The notes under the pieces were generated by a model. The model did no database searches. It saw only the letters and a program-made list of their open reading frames with translations, and was not told the DNA's origin. DNA of 64,000 nucleotides. Source: Roseibium album (GTDB lineage Bacteria; Pseudomonadota; Alphaproteobacteria; Rhizobiales; Stappiaceae). Below, piece by piece: positions 34,423 through 43,798 of the stretch. The stretch is from contig CXTY01000014.1 of assembly GCA_001404055.1 (NCBI GenBank), positions 248,001 through 312,000 of the forward strand, written 5' to 3'. The position numbers were made by a program, and so were the translations under genes. Every line of letters begins with the position of its first letter. The first letter of the stretch is position 1.

Positions 34423-36459
34423 TCAGATATCTTTCACCAGTCGCAGAGCGTCATAAATCGCTGCATGTGTGTTGCGCGCAGACACCGCATCGCCAATGCG
34501 GAACAAGGCAAAACTTCCCTCCGGATTGGCGTTCAATGGTTGAGGTCGCCCGAAGATCAACGCTTCCTGATTGACGGCGCCAAGGTTTTTTGAAAATGGT
34601 TTCAATTCGAAATAGAGTTCGTCCATCGGTATAGTTCCGTGATTGACGACGATCTGATCGAATGCCCGTTCTTCTGTATGACCGGAATAATCCGTACCGA
34701 TAATCGCCTGGATCTTGTTCCCTACCCGTCTTGCAGCTTTCAAACGATAGGTCACCGTAAAACGGACATCCTTGTCCTGGAGCGCGCGCATATAGGGAAC
34801 GAGATTCATTGCCATGACATCAGGTGCGAACGACCGGTCCGGTGTCATGATCTCAACATGAGTACCCGTTTTGGCAATGATCTCTGCTGCCTGCATCGCC
34901 GGATGGTCCCCGGCGTCATCAAATAGCAGAACGTTTTTTCCCGGTTTTATGTCTCCGGCAATGATATCCCAGGTTGAAACAACAAGGTCGTTGCCCTCTC
35001 TCAGGACATCCGTGTGCGGGAGACCACCTGTTGCTACAATCACGACATCCGGATTTTCGAGTTCAATATCGCCTGCTTCAGCAAAGGTGTTGAAACGAAA
35101 TTTCGCGTCTCTGGCAAGACACTGCTCCATCCGCCATTCAATAATCGAAATCATTTCCCTTCGGCGTTCTGATTGAGCGGTCAGCCGGATTTGGCCGCCC
35201 GCATCAGGAGCCGCCTCGAAGACTGTAACCTCGTGGCCGCGTTCGGCGGCAACGCGCGCCGCTTCCATGCCTGCTGGCCCTGCCCCGACAACAACGATTT
35301 TCTTCTTTTTTTCTGCCCGTGGAATCTCATGCGGCATAGAAAGCTCTCGGCCGGTCGCAGCGTTGTGGATGCACAGCGCATCGCCGGCCTGGTAGATCCT
35401 ATCCAGACAATAGGTTGCGCCAACGCAGGGACGGATATCCCCTTCCCGCTTTTCGGTGATTTTCTTCACGATCAAGGGATCGGCCATGTGTGCGCGGGTC
35501 ATCCCGACCATGTCCAGAAGCCCCTCTGTAATGGCGTGCCGTGCTGTTGCAACATCCGGGACCTTGGCCGCGTGGAAGGTTGGCAGCCCTACCTCCTTGC
35601 GGATGCGGCCAGCAAAGTCGAGATGCGGGGCATTGCGCATACCCTGAACTGGGATTACGTCCGTCAGACCAGGATCGGTATCTATGTGACCACGGATCAC
35701 GTTCAGGAAGTCAATCTGGCCGCTTGCCTTGAGGACGTGTGCTATCTCCAACCCCTCCTCCGGGGCAATACCGCCCTCCAGATCTTCGTCTGCTGTGAAG
35801 CGGATACCGACGATAAACTCATCGCCGACACGCTTGCGCACAGCCTCGATCACCTGCATTGAAAACCGCATCCTGTTTTCAAGAGAGCCGCCGTATTCCC
35901 CGTCCAACGTGTTGGTTAGAGGTGACCAGAACTGATCCATCAGATGACCGTAGGCCTGCAGTTCAATGCCATCCATGCCACCTTCCTTCATCCTTTCGGC
36001 AGCATCGGCATAGTCCTGGATTATCCGGTCGATATCCCAGTCTTCAAGCCTTTTTGGAAAGGACCTGTGGGCTGGCTCGCGTTCGTGACTGGAAGACACG
36101 GAGGGTAGCCAATCCCCTTTGTTCCAATGGGTCCGACGCCCTAGATGTGTCAGCTGAATCATGACCGCACAGCCATGGTCGTGACAGGCATCGGTCAGCC
36201 GTTTGACCCAGGGGACGACCTCATCCTTATAGGCCAGAATATTATTGAAGACCGGAGGTGAATTTCGGGAGACTGCTGCAGATCCGGCTGTCATTGTCAG
36301 GGCAACACCGGCCTTCGCCCGGACCTCATGATAGGCCCGGTAGCGGTCTTTGGGCATGCCATCTTCCGGATAGGCTGGTTCGTGGGAGGTGATCATGATC
36401 CGATTTTTCAGCGTCAGGTTCTTAAGCTGGTACGGCTGCAACAACGGATCTTTTGTCAT
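34423..36459 (-). CDS. N-methylproline demethylase-like flavoprotein (OYE plus FAD/NAD domains)
   Basis: A 678-residue enzyme built like 2,4-dienoyl-CoA reductase and trimethylamine dehydrogenase: an N-terminal TIM-barrel FMN domain (1-350: PYQLKNLTLKNRIMI, HGCAVMIQLTHLGRRTHW, YGGSLENRMRF), an Fe-S region, then FAD and NAD(P) domains (KIVVVGAGPAGMEAARVAAERGH). The Fe-S cysteines are spaced C-x5-C...C (CVGATYC, LCIHN), with Ala where the second cysteine of CIGCNQ-type motifs lies. Sequence details agree with what I recall of N-methylproline (stachydrine pathway) demethylases in alphaproteobacteria; that specificity is not proven here. It is divergent from a TetR gene. Confidence 0.85.
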   Translation of the reverse strand: MTKDPLLQPYQLKNLTLKNRIMITSHEPAYPEDGMPKDRYRAYHEVRAKAGVALTMTAGSAAVSRNSPPVFNNILAYKDEVVPWVKRLTDACHDHGCAVMIQLTHLGRRTHWNKGDWLPSVSSSHEREPAHRSFPKRLEDWDIDRIIQDYADAAERMKEGGMDGIELQAYGHLMDQFWSPLTNTLDGEYGGSLENRMRFSMQVIEAVRKRVGDEFIVGIRFTADEDLEGGIAPEEGLEIAHVLKASGQIDFLNVIRGHIDTDPGLTDVIPVQGMRNAPHLDFAGRIRKEVGLPTFHAAKVPDVATARHAITEGLLDMVGMTRAHMADPLIVKKITEKREGDIRPCVGATYCLDRIYQAGDALCIHNAATGRELSMPHEIPRAEKKKKIVVVGAGPAGMEAARVAAERGHEVTVFEAAPDAGGQIRLTAQSERRREMISIIEWRMEQCLARDAKFRFNTFAEAGDIELENPDVVIVATGGLPHTDVLREGNDLVVSTWDIIAGDIKPGKNVLLFDDAGDHPAMQAAEIIAKTGTHVEIMTPDRSFAPDVMAMNLVPYMRALQDKDVRFTVTYRLKAARRVGNKIQAIIGTDYSGHTEERAFDQIVVNHGTIPMDELYFELKPFSKNLGAVNQEALIFGRPQPLNANPEGSFALFRIGDAVSARNTHAAIYDALRLVKDI

Positions 36460-36552
36460 ACGTCTCTCCCTCAGTGTGATCGCTCGGGACTCGCGCCACA
36501 GATCACCCTCAAAGACTAGAGCGGACTGATTTCATTTGAAAAGTCACAAAAA

Positions 36553-36591
36553 CGACATTCATGTCGCTTTTAAGAACACACGTGTCTTTTT
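36553..36591. promoter_or_regulatory. Two candidate operators between demethylase and TetR genes
   Basis: CGACAT-TC-ATGTCG (36553-36566) and a second palindrome centred on ACACGTGT (36578-36585), with matching AA/TT flanks, lie 19 bp apart in the 170-bp divergent promoter region. Either could be bound by the TetR protein encoded at 36630. Confidence 0.5.
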
Positions 36592-36629
36592 TGATTGAAA
36601 ATCTCCGTTCCTCTTGATACCGAAATGAG

Positions 36630-37268
36630 ATGATCACGCCTTTGATTGAGAAAACGTCCGGCTGGCGCGGCTCGCGAGAGATCTGGATCCAAGCGGCCTA
36701 TGAAGCCCTTTTGGAAAGCGGTATCGACGCCGTTAAAGTCCTGCCGCTTGGTGAGCGCCTGGGTCTTTCCCGAACAAGTTTTTATGGCCACTTTTCCAAT
36801 CGTGACGACCTTCTCAATGCCTTGATTGCACTTTGGCAAGCCAGAAACACCGGCAACCTGATCAAACGCGCTGAGGACTATGCGGAGACCATTACCGAAG
36901 CGATCTTGAACGTTTTCGATCTCTGGTTGCTTCCGGAACTGTTCGATTCACGACTGGAATTTGCTATTCGAAATTGGGCCCACACAGACACGCACCTAGC
37001 CAGAATGCTTGAAGAGGCGGACCAGGTCCGGGTGGAAGCCTTCCAAGCGATGTTCGAGCGTTTCGGTTATGAAGTGCAACACGCAAACATCAGGGCGAAT
37101 ACGGTCTATCAGTCACAGATCGGCTATATTTCGATGAAAAAGGACGGGCCAATGGAGCCATTGGAACCCAGGCTTAAAAGAATGCCCTATTACGCCGAGA
37201 TATTTTCAGGGCAGAAGGTTACGGATACAGAAGCGGCCCGTTTCCTGGCGCGCCATCCCGTTACATGA
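36630..37268 (+). CDS. TetR/AcrR family transcriptional regulator
   Basis: A 212-residue regulator with a TetR helix-turn-helix (IWIQAAYEALLESGIDAVKV, then LGLSRTSFYGHFSNRDDLLNALI) and an all-helical ligand domain. GxSRTSFYxHF is the typical recognition helix. The ATG at 36630 has only a weak ribosome-binding site (GAAATGAG). It is divergent from the demethylase-like gene, which it probably represses until a methylated proline or betaine-type ligand is present (inference). Confidence 0.9.
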   Translation: MITPLIEKTSGWRGSREIWIQAAYEALLESGIDAVKVLPLGERLGLSRTSFYGHFSNRDDLLNALIALWQARNTGNLIKRAEDYAETITEAILNVFDLWLLPELFDSRLEFAIRNWAHTDTHLARMLEEADQVRVEAFQAMFERFGYEVQHANIRANTVYQSQIGYISMKKDGPMEPLEPRLKRMPYYAEIFSGQKVTDTEAARFLARHPVT

Positions 37269-37297
37269 CGCACTGACATGCACCAAACCATCGACTT

Positions 37298-37783
37298 CTA
37301 GCTCGCGCGCGGTTTTTCCGGTGAAACATAGCTGAGAGGCAATGCGGTGGTGTTCTTGATCTGCTCCATGGCAAACGTTGTCGACACATCGGATATGTCG
37401 ATCTTTGCGATCAACTTCTTGTAAAATGCATCGTAAGCCTCAATGTCGGGTACAGCGACCCGCAGCAGATAGTCCACCTGCCCCGCCATCCGATAAAATT
37501 CCACCACTTCAGGGAATTCTTGAATCACGTCGGCGAACTTCTTCAGCCAGTCTTCTGAATGCTGGCTGGTGGTGATCGCAACAAAGGCGGTCACTTTCGC
37601 GTTCACCTTTGTCGGGTTCAAAAGCGCAACACGACCGGTAATCACGCCATCTTCTTCCATTTTCTGAATTCGGCGCCAGCAGGGCGTGGTCGACAAGCCG
37701 ACCCTGCGCCCGATCTCGGCGACAGGAATAGTGCAGTCTTCCTGCAAAATGGACAAAATACGTCGGTCGATACGGTCGATCAT
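37298..37783 (-). CDS. Lrp/AsnC family transcriptional regulator
   Basis: A 161-residue Lrp-type regulator: RIDRRILSILQEDCTIPVAEIG, helix-turn-helix VGLSTTPCWRRIQKMEEDGVI, then an AsnC/RAM ligand domain (VTAFVAITTSQHSEDW, FPEVVEFYRMAGQVDYLLRVAVPDIEAY). ATG 37783 begins the conserved part; a frame extending to 37909 lacks similarity. The neighbours are convergent or tail-to-tail, so its target is not shown by position. Lrp-type proteins sense amino acids; this one belongs to the general group with AGxxDYLLRV. Confidence 0.92.
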   Translation of the reverse strand: MIDRIDRRILSILQEDCTIPVAEIGRRVGLSTTPCWRRIQKMEEDGVITGRVALLNPTKVNAKVTAFVAITTSQHSEDWLKKFADVIQEFPEVVEFYRMAGQVDYLLRVAVPDIEAYDAFYKKLIAKIDISDVSTTFAMEQIKNTTALPLSYVSPEKPRAS

Positions 37784-37955
37784 AAGTAGAAAATCCGAAA
37801 GTTGGTGGCAGCTATTCCCCTGCGGGAACCCACATGACGATGGGAATACGTTTTTGTGTAGAGCTGAATGTAGGTAACGGAATTCCAGATAGCTTGTCAA
37901 ATTGGCCACATTAGAGAATTTTTTTCGAAGTCAGTCGATGCGTCAATTTCTCAAT

Positions 37956-38594
37956 TCAGACCAGCCTGCGCACCTCTTTTCTCAAAACCGGCAACAACTC
38001 GCTTTCAAACCAGGGGTTCTTTTTCAGCCATGAATTGTTGCGCCAGGAAGGGTGCGGCAATGGCAGCACAGCAGGAACTCCGCCTGATCGCGGGGCCTCA
38101 AGATAACTTTGCCACTGGCCAACTGTTTCCGTCAGCGATTTCTGCCGAGATTTTCCAAGATGATAGGCCTGCGCATACTGCCCGATCACGAGAACGAGTT
38201 CGATCTGCGGCATGGCTGCAAATAGATGATCGTGCCAGGTTTTGCGACATTCGGTTCGAGGCGGAAGGTCGCCACCTTTTGCATCAAGCCCCGGGAAGCA
38301 AAACCCCATCGGAACAATGGCCAATCTGGCAGCATCGTAAAAAACATCGGCGTCAATGCCCATCCAGCTTCTCAGGCGATCTCCGGAGGGGTCTGTAAAG
38401 GGACGTCCGCTTTCATGGACGCGGGTTCCAGGTGCCTGTCCGCAGATACACAAACGGGCGGTTGCAGAAACCTGTAGCACGGGACGCGGTTCATGCGGGA
38501 GCGGATATTTCTCTGGTTTTTCAACGCACTTCCGGCAGCCACGAATGTCGTCCACGAGTTCTTCGAGCTGCTTCGATTTCGTTTTCTCAGGCAA
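37956..38594 (-). CDS. Uracil-DNA glycosylase superfamily protein
   Basis: A 212-residue protein of the UDG superfamily group with an N-terminal cysteine pair (RGCRKCVEKP) and CICGQAPGTRVHESGRPFTDPSGDRLRSWMG, the helix-binding motif typical of family-4/5-like proteins, ending with PLPHPSWRNNSWLKKNPW, where HPS corresponds to the second DNA-contact motif. The aspartate or asparagine water-activating residue seen in classic UDG motif I (GEAPG or GQDPY) is replaced in GQAPG, so activity against uracil is uncertain. It may act on other damaged bases. Single gene. Confidence 0.82.
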   Translation of the reverse strand: MPEKTKSKQLEELVDDIRGCRKCVEKPEKYPLPHEPRPVLQVSATARLCICGQAPGTRVHESGRPFTDPSGDRLRSWMGIDADVFYDAARLAIVPMGFCFPGLDAKGGDLPPRTECRKTWHDHLFAAMPQIELVLVIGQYAQAYHLGKSRQKSLTETVGQWQSYLEAPRSGGVPAVLPLPHPSWRNNSWLKKNPWFESELLPVLRKEVRRLV

Positions 38595-38725
38595 TGAGTT
38601 GCACCTTGATACAGCGGGTTAACGCTTCCCTTACCACGCTCCTGAGGACGATCTTAAGGAATGATGAGTCACTTTGAATAAACACAGAGTTTCGGAATAA
38701 CCAAATCAAAACCCTTTGGCGGCAC

Positions 38726-40276
38726 ATGGGACTCCTCGCGTCAAACACAGGCGAAGACAAATTCGCGATAAACAAGCAGCGGGCACTCCGTCGCCGTGAA
38801 CTTGCGCGCTCTAAAAAAGGCGTGCGAAGTCGCCTCGGCGCGCCCAAAAAACGTCGCACGACATTCGACCCGGAACGCCAGCATCTCTTTGCAGATACAA
38901 GGATCAATGCGGCCTACGCTGTTCCACTTCTTGCCTTGATTGTTGCTGCCATCTCGGTGTTCTGGATCAACCCGGTTTTTGTCGGGTACTGGTTTGCCCT
39001 GACAATCGGCACCCATGCGTCGATGGTTTTCACCAGCCGCTCGTTTGAGAAGGCGCCTGCGGATCAAAAGATCCGGATTTATTGGTACAATCGTTTTGTG
39101 CTCGGCGACTTCATCTACGGCTGTAGCTGGGCATTGTTCTTCATGCTTCCCAAGACAAGCGAAGCTGGCGACGGGTTTGTCATCTTCCACTTTGCGACTG
39201 TCTTGATCGTAGTCGCCATGAACACGATGCAGTCGGCAACACTGCCGAAATGCCTTCTGGCCAGCACACTGCCCATGACCCTTGTGGTTACTGTCAGCTT
39301 TTTGCAGAAGGTCGACCCGATCCACTACACTCTCGCGGCAATGGCCATTGGTGCCCAGGGCTTTTACCTGATCCTCGGCAATCAGCTTTTGAAGAATGCC
39401 AACACGATGTTGGAATATCGCGCCGACAAGGATCACCTGATCGTGGAGCTGGAATCAGCAAATGCGATGTCGGACGAGGCAAGACGCCGCGCAGAGGCTG
39501 CCAACGTTGCCAAGTCCCGCTTTCTGGCGACCATGAGCCATGAGCTGCGTACGCCGCTCAACGCAATCCTTGGTTTTTCCGAAATCATGAAGGACGAAGT
39601 GCTCGGGCCCATGCACAACGAGACCTACCGGTCCTATTCGGAAGACATACATGGCTCAGGGCAGCATTTGCTCAACCTGATCAACGAGATCCTCGACCTG
39701 TCGCGGATTGAAGCTGGTCGCCATGAGCTGCACGAAGAGCCGCTATACCTGAATGACGTGGTTCAGGAGTGCAGTGCGATGATCAGGGTACGGGCCAAGG
39801 CAAAATCCATCTCGTTGCATCATGCCATCGACCCAAACCTGGGACGCGTCTGGGCGGATGAGCGCGCGGTTCGGCAGGTTGTTCTCAACCTCATGTCAAA
39901 TGCCATGAAATTCACGCCGGTCAATGGTGATGTTTACATCAAGGTCGGCCCGACGTCAGACGGCGGCCAATATGTAACCATCGAGGACACCGGCCCGGGC
40001 ATTCCGGAAGATGAAATTCCAACAGTGCTGGAGGCATTTGGGCAAGGATCTCACGCGATCAAGAGTGCGGAGCCTGGAACCGGTCTTGGCCTGTCAATCG
40101 TTCAGGCTTTAATCGGCATGCATGAAGGCAAGTTTTCGCTGAAGTCGTCCCTTGGCGAAGGCACCGCGGTTACGGTTTCGCTGCCACCTTCGCGTAACAT
40201 GAATTATGCCGAAAATGTCCGTTCCGCTGTTTCCAGTGAAAAAACGAACTTCTCAAAAGACGCAAAGTCGGCCTGA
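38726..40276 (+). CDS. Membrane sensor histidine kinase (PleC/PdhS-like HisKA)
   Basis: A 516-residue kinase. A basic N-terminus (residues 1-50) precedes about six membrane segments (55-215), a short coiled coil (VELESANAMSDEARRRAEAAN), the HisKA domain with phospho-acceptor H272 (SHELRTPLNAILGFSEIM) and an ATPase domain with N-box NLMSNAMKFT, G1 DTGPGIP and G2 GTGLGLSI. The GFSEIMKDEVLGP stretch after the histidine is typical of alphaproteobacterial PleC/DivJ/PdhS-type kinases that speak to DivK- or PleD-like regulators. No response regulator is adjacent, so the partner is elsewhere. No SD is obvious before the ATG. Confidence 0.92.
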   Translation: MGLLASNTGEDKFAINKQRALRRRELARSKKGVRSRLGAPKKRRTTFDPERQHLFADTRINAAYAVPLLALIVAAISVFWINPVFVGYWFALTIGTHASMVFTSRSFEKAPADQKIRIYWYNRFVLGDFIYGCSWALFFMLPKTSEAGDGFVIFHFATVLIVVAMNTMQSATLPKCLLASTLPMTLVVTVSFLQKVDPIHYTLAAMAIGAQGFYLILGNQLLKNANTMLEYRADKDHLIVELESANAMSDEARRRAEAANVAKSRFLATMSHELRTPLNAILGFSEIMKDEVLGPMHNETYRSYSEDIHGSGQHLLNLINEILDLSRIEAGRHELHEEPLYLNDVVQECSAMIRVRAKAKSISLHHAIDPNLGRVWADERAVRQVVLNLMSNAMKFTPVNGDVYIKVGPTSDGGQYVTIEDTGPGIPEDEIPTVLEAFGQGSHAIKSAEPGTGLGLSIVQALIGMHEGKFSLKSSLGEGTAVTVSLPPSRNMNYAENVRSAVSSEKTNFSKDAKSA

Positions 40277-40312
40277 TGCGCTCAGCGACCAGCTGAGGAC
40301 ATAACTCCGTAA

Positions 40313-41338
40313 TCAATCAGATTTTTCAGAGACGCCCGCATCGGCAAACGTCGCCATTCCTGAATGCATCTCGGCAGCCGCCTTCGCAATGCCCACAGCA
40401 AGGGCCGCACCGGACCCCTCCCCGAGACGCATGCCAAAATCAAGCAGGGCTTCTTTGCCCATATGCTCCAGAACCTTGGAATGGGCTTGTTCTGCCGAGA
40501 CATGAGCAAACAGGCAATGGTCAAGGCCTGCCGGGTCCATTGCGTAAACCACTGCTGCAGCTGCTGTTGTCACGAAGCCATCGACAATCACGGGCACACG
40601 TTGCAGACGCGCTGCGATAATAAGACCGGCCATGGCTGCGATCTCGCGGCCACCAATCTTGCGTACGATTTCCAGCGGATCCTTTTCGCCATTGAGGCGG
40701 GCAACCGCCTTTTCAACGGCATCGCGCTTGCGCGCCAAGCCTTCGTCATCAACACCGGTTCCCCGGCCTATCCAGTCTTCAGCCTTGCCGCTGAACAGAG
40801 CATTGATGACCGCTGCAGCGACCGTGGTGTTACCGATACCCATTTCCCCCAGACAAATGAGGTCGATGCCACCGGCAAGTGCTTCCATGCCGTATGCCAT
40901 GGTCGCCGCGCAATTGGCTTCGTCCATCGCATCTTCCTTGGTGATGCTGGGGGTTGGCATTTCCACTGCAAGGTCGAACACCTTCAGACCAACATCGTAA
41001 GCCCGGCAAATCTGATTGATGGCAGCGCCTCCGGCAGCGAAGTTCTGAACCATCTGGCTGTTGACCGAACTCGGGAAGGCTGAAACGCCTTCATCGGCAA
41101 CGCCGTGCGCTGTTGCAAAAATCGCCACCATGGGACGGGTAATCTTTGGCGGGGCCTTGCCTGACCAGGCTGCAAGCCATTCGGCGATTTCCTCAAGACG
41201 TCCCAAAGACCCTGCAGGTTTGGTCAGTTGTGCATCGCGTTCCTTGACCTTCTGCAAGGCTTCCTCGTCCGGGCCAGGCATTGACTTGACCAGGTTACGG
41301 ATGTCGTCGAAGGGAAGCGCGGTCTCGGAAAGGGACAT
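40313..41338 (-). CDS. cobT: Nicotinate-nucleotide--dimethylbenzimidazole phosphoribosyltransferase CobT
   Basis: A 341-residue enzyme that makes alpha-ribazole phosphate for the lower ligand of cobalamin. Diagnostic parts are QLTKPAGSLGRLEEIAEWLAAW, ATAHGVADEGVSAFPSSVN, the phosphate-binding LGEMGIGNTTVAAAV and the catalytic-glutamate region near LLDFGMRLGEGSGAALAV. The symbol follows the Salmonella usage (cobU in Pseudomonas). It is divergent from cobS, the next enzyme, with about 108 bp between. No cobalamin riboswitch is recognisable in the gap. Confidence 0.96.
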   Translation of the reverse strand: MSLSETALPFDDIRNLVKSMPGPDEEALQKVKERDAQLTKPAGSLGRLEEIAEWLAAWSGKAPPKITRPMVAIFATAHGVADEGVSAFPSSVNSQMVQNFAAGGAAINQICRAYDVGLKVFDLAVEMPTPSITKEDAMDEANCAATMAYGMEALAGGIDLICLGEMGIGNTTVAAAVINALFSGKAEDWIGRGTGVDDEGLARKRDAVEKAVARLNGEKDPLEIVRKIGGREIAAMAGLIIAARLQRVPVIVDGFVTTAAAAVVYAMDPAGLDHCLFAHVSAEQAHSKVLEHMGKEALLDFGMRLGEGSGAALAVGIAKAAAEMHSGMATFADAGVSEKSD

Positions 41339-41446
41339 GGATCTGGTATCTCGGTTTATTGGCCAGCGTGCCGCCAGCCCACTTGGTCTCGCTAAGTTGC
41401 TGATCTATAACGGGCCTTGCGAAAACTCAAGCGCAGGACCGGCCTG

Positions 41447-42319
41447 ATGAGCTCTGAAACCGACCAAACATCTGATTCTGAGACAAAAACCAGCTCCAAC
41501 AAAACTTTGGATCAAATGGGCTCGCTGGCTGAAACATTGACATTGCTGGTTGCTGACACAGCCGCCTGCATCCGATTCTTCTCGCGAATTCCGATCTCCA
41601 GCGTCAATCGCGCCGACGATCCTGCCACGGCGCCTAATTTTTCCCGAATTGCCCGGGCTGCACCCCTTGCCGGTGTTTTCATTGCACTACCGGCGGCAGG
41701 TCTCGGCATGTTGCTTGGGTTCACGGAGTTACCGGTTCTGGCGGTCGCCTGCCTGACAGTCGCACTTCTTGCGGCAACCACAGGCGCTCTTCACGAAGAC
41801 GGCTTGAGTGATCTGGCGGACGGGTTTTTCGGTGCGTCCACGCAGGACCGCCGGCTGGAAATCATGAAAGACAGCCGCATTGGAGCGTTCGGATCCTTGA
41901 CGCTGAGCCTCGCAGTCCTTTTGCGTGTCGCCCTTTTGGCGGCTCTGTGGCAGCGCTTTGGTTCTGCCGACGCCGCGCTTCTCTTTCTGTCCGGCGAAGC
42001 CCTCAGTCGGACACTTGTCGTTTGGCAATGGAACCTGCGACCGTTGGCACGCCCTGAAGGCCTGGCTGCCCGGTTTGGCAAGCCAGGGTCCGCGACAGTT
42101 CAACAGGCACTTCTTGTTTCAATTCCGCTGCTCTTGCCACCAGCTCTGCTGTTGTCCCTGCCCGCGTTCTCACTAGCCCTTTTGATCGCAGCTGGAACCG
42201 CCTATGCCGTTGGCCGGTTGGCAGTCAAGAAAGTCGGCGGTGTCACAGGCGACGTCCTGGGCGCAATTCAGCAGCTCAGTGGGCTTGGATTCCTGCTCGG
42301 GATGCTTATGGTGCCATGA
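41447..42319 (+). CDS. cobS: Adenosylcobinamide-GDP ribazoletransferase CobS
   Basis: A 290-residue membrane enzyme that joins adenosylcobinamide-GDP and alpha-ribazole, completing cobalamin. It has about six to seven hydrophobic segments and the conserved metal-binding LHEDGLSDLADGFFGASTQDRRLEIMKDSRIGAFG-type region (about residues 115-150), with the family motifs GALHEDGLSD and KDSRIGAFG, plus VGRLAVKKVGGVTGDVLGA near the C-terminus. ATG 41447 follows AGGA; a TTG at 41417 would add ten residues. Confidence 0.95.
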   Translation: MSSETDQTSDSETKTSSNKTLDQMGSLAETLTLLVADTAACIRFFSRIPISSVNRADDPATAPNFSRIARAAPLAGVFIALPAAGLGMLLGFTELPVLAVACLTVALLAATTGALHEDGLSDLADGFFGASTQDRRLEIMKDSRIGAFGSLTLSLAVLLRVALLAALWQRFGSADAALLFLSGEALSRTLVVWQWNLRPLARPEGLAARFGKPGSATVQQALLVSIPLLLPPALLLSLPAFSLALLIAAGTAYAVGRLAVKKVGGVTGDVLGAIQQLSGLGFLLGMLMVP

Positions 42320-42361
42320 GTGACAGGCGCATGCGTAACAGGCGTAAGGCAACAATCTGCA

Positions 42362-43546
42362 ATGAACGACTTCCCGATAAAAACGGCCACATTCAACCAG
42401 TGGGCCATGCCTGTGCGCGTCGTGATCATGCTTTTCATTTCACTTGTCGTCGCCTCATGTGGCGGCAGGCCGGAGTTTGGTGCTCTGGCGATAAACACGG
42501 TTGAGGTCGAAGGCGCCAAAACCAGCGACCTCCTGATTGTTACAACCCGGGAACGCGACGATAGTCCGGACACCTACTTCAACGGAGAGCGCTCCCCTAC
42601 CGTGAACTATGCACAAGCATCTGTTTCGGTTCCGCCGACACATGTATCGGGGGCAATTGAGTGGCCACGGAGCATGCCGGGAAATCCCGCGACGGATTTT
42701 GTCACCCGCAGCGCCGGATACATCCAAAATGAAAATGCGTTCAAGAGCGAGATAAACCGCCGCCTAGCCAAAATGCCAAAGGGCAAGCGCGAGATCTTCC
42801 TGTTCATCCATGGTTACAACACCCGCTTCCCCGAAGCTCTCTATCGTTTTGCACAAATGGCACATGACGGAGAACTGCAGGCGGTGCCAGTTTTGTTCAC
42901 ATGGGCATCGCGCGGCAAGGTGCAGGACTATGTCTATGATCTGAACAGCGCCTCTGTCGCGCGCGATACGCTGGAAAAAACTCTTATTGGCCTGTCGTCT
43001 ACCAATGCGGAGAAGATTACGATCCTCGCCCACTCCATGGGCAACTGGCTCTTGATGGAAACTGCACGCCAGGTGTCACCCGAAAAAAGAAATGCGGTGG
43101 TGCGGAAAATCGACACAGTGGTGCTGGCCGCACCTGATATCGATATTGATGTGTTCAAGGCCCAATTGAAGCGGATGGGAAGACCACGCACACCTTTTTA
43201 TGTGTTGGTCTCAAGGGATGACCGCGCCTTACGCCTTTCTCGAGCAATTGCCGGTGGCAAGGAACGTGTCGGCGCCTATTCGAATGACCAGGAGCTGGCT
43301 GAACTCGGTGCCATCGTCGTAGACCTGACCGAACTGCAAGCTCTTGATGGTGCGCATCATTCAAAATTCGCTCAGCTTGCCGAACTCAGTCCAAAACTCA
43401 GAGCCTCAATTGGAACGTCCGGCCTGGCCTCGGTCAGAGGCATGGAAGGGTCTGCGACTGTCGGGGGTGGAGATCTCGGAAGCCTCATTGGCAACACCGT
43501 GACCCTGCCGATCCGTATTATTACAGCTCCGCTCGGTGGCGGGTAG
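42362..43546 (+). CDS. Lipoprotein-like alpha/beta hydrolase (DUF900)
   Basis: A protein of up to 394 residues with an N-terminal hydrophobic segment ending in a lipobox-like LVVASCGG, then a DUF900 alpha/beta-hydrolase domain: EIFLFIHGYNTRFPEALYRFAQ (oxyanion-hole region), FTWASRGKVQDYVYDLNSA, and the nucleophile elbow AHSMGNWLL. This predicts an inner-membrane-tethered or outer-membrane lipoprotein hydrolase with unknown substrate. The start is uncertain: ATG 42362 or ATG 42407, the latter giving a more usual lipoprotein signal (MPVRVVIMLFISLVVAS); neither has a strong ribosome-binding site. It ends with a glycine-rich tail. Confidence 0.85.
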   Translation: MNDFPIKTATFNQWAMPVRVVIMLFISLVVASCGGRPEFGALAINTVEVEGAKTSDLLIVTTRERDDSPDTYFNGERSPTVNYAQASVSVPPTHVSGAIEWPRSMPGNPATDFVTRSAGYIQNENAFKSEINRRLAKMPKGKREIFLFIHGYNTRFPEALYRFAQMAHDGELQAVPVLFTWASRGKVQDYVYDLNSASVARDTLEKTLIGLSSTNAEKITILAHSMGNWLLMETARQVSPEKRNAVVRKIDTVVLAAPDIDIDVFKAQLKRMGRPRTPFYVLVSRDDRALRLSRAIAGGKERVGAYSNDQELAELGAIVVDLTELQALDGAHHSKFAQLAELSPKLRASIGTSGLASVRGMEGSATVGGGDLGSLIGNTVTLPIRIITAPLGGG

Positions 43547-43618
43547 CCTAAACAAACGGTACGTCTCCTCGCCTTGTTTTGTCTTGGCAAAGACACATTC
43601 TGACGCCATATCGACATC

Positions 43619-43798
43619 ATGAAATCGCCCTGTATAAATATTTGCCAGATTGATCAGACGAGTAGCCTCTGCACAGGCTGCCTACGTAGTCTTGACGAGA
43701 TTGCCGGTTGGGCGGGATATAGCGATAAAAAGCGTGACGAAATCTTGGCAGATCTGAGCAGGCGCAAAACGTCCGGCTCAAGGACGGGTGGTCAGTAA
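43619..43798 (+). CDS. DUF1289 family small cysteine-rich protein
   Basis: A 59-residue protein beginning MKSPCINICQID and containing CTGCLRSLDEIAGWAGYSD, the exact DUF1289 pattern (SPCIxxC, then CxGCxRxxxEIxxW). The four cysteines suggest a metal or cluster site. The stop codon TAA shares its last base with the ATG of the next gene (TAATG), so it is translationally coupled to the aspartic protease gene. No function is established for the family. Confidence 0.88.
   Translation: MKSPCINICQIDQTSSLCTGCLRSLDEIAGWAGYSDKKRDEILADLSRRKTSGSRTGGQ

Noticed and set aside
35173-35862. 229-codon open frame antisense to the demethylase-like gene
   Set aside because: It is on the opposite strand of a conserved flavoprotein, and the peptide has no known motif.
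38726-40276. Two-component system pair for the histidine kinase
   Set aside because: No receiver-domain gene lies on either side; the neighbours are a UDG-family gene and cobT, so the kinase is treated as an orphan.
41339-41446. Cobalamin riboswitch between cobT and cobS
   Set aside because: No B12-box or adjacent conserved stems can be seen, and the gap is only about 108 bp.
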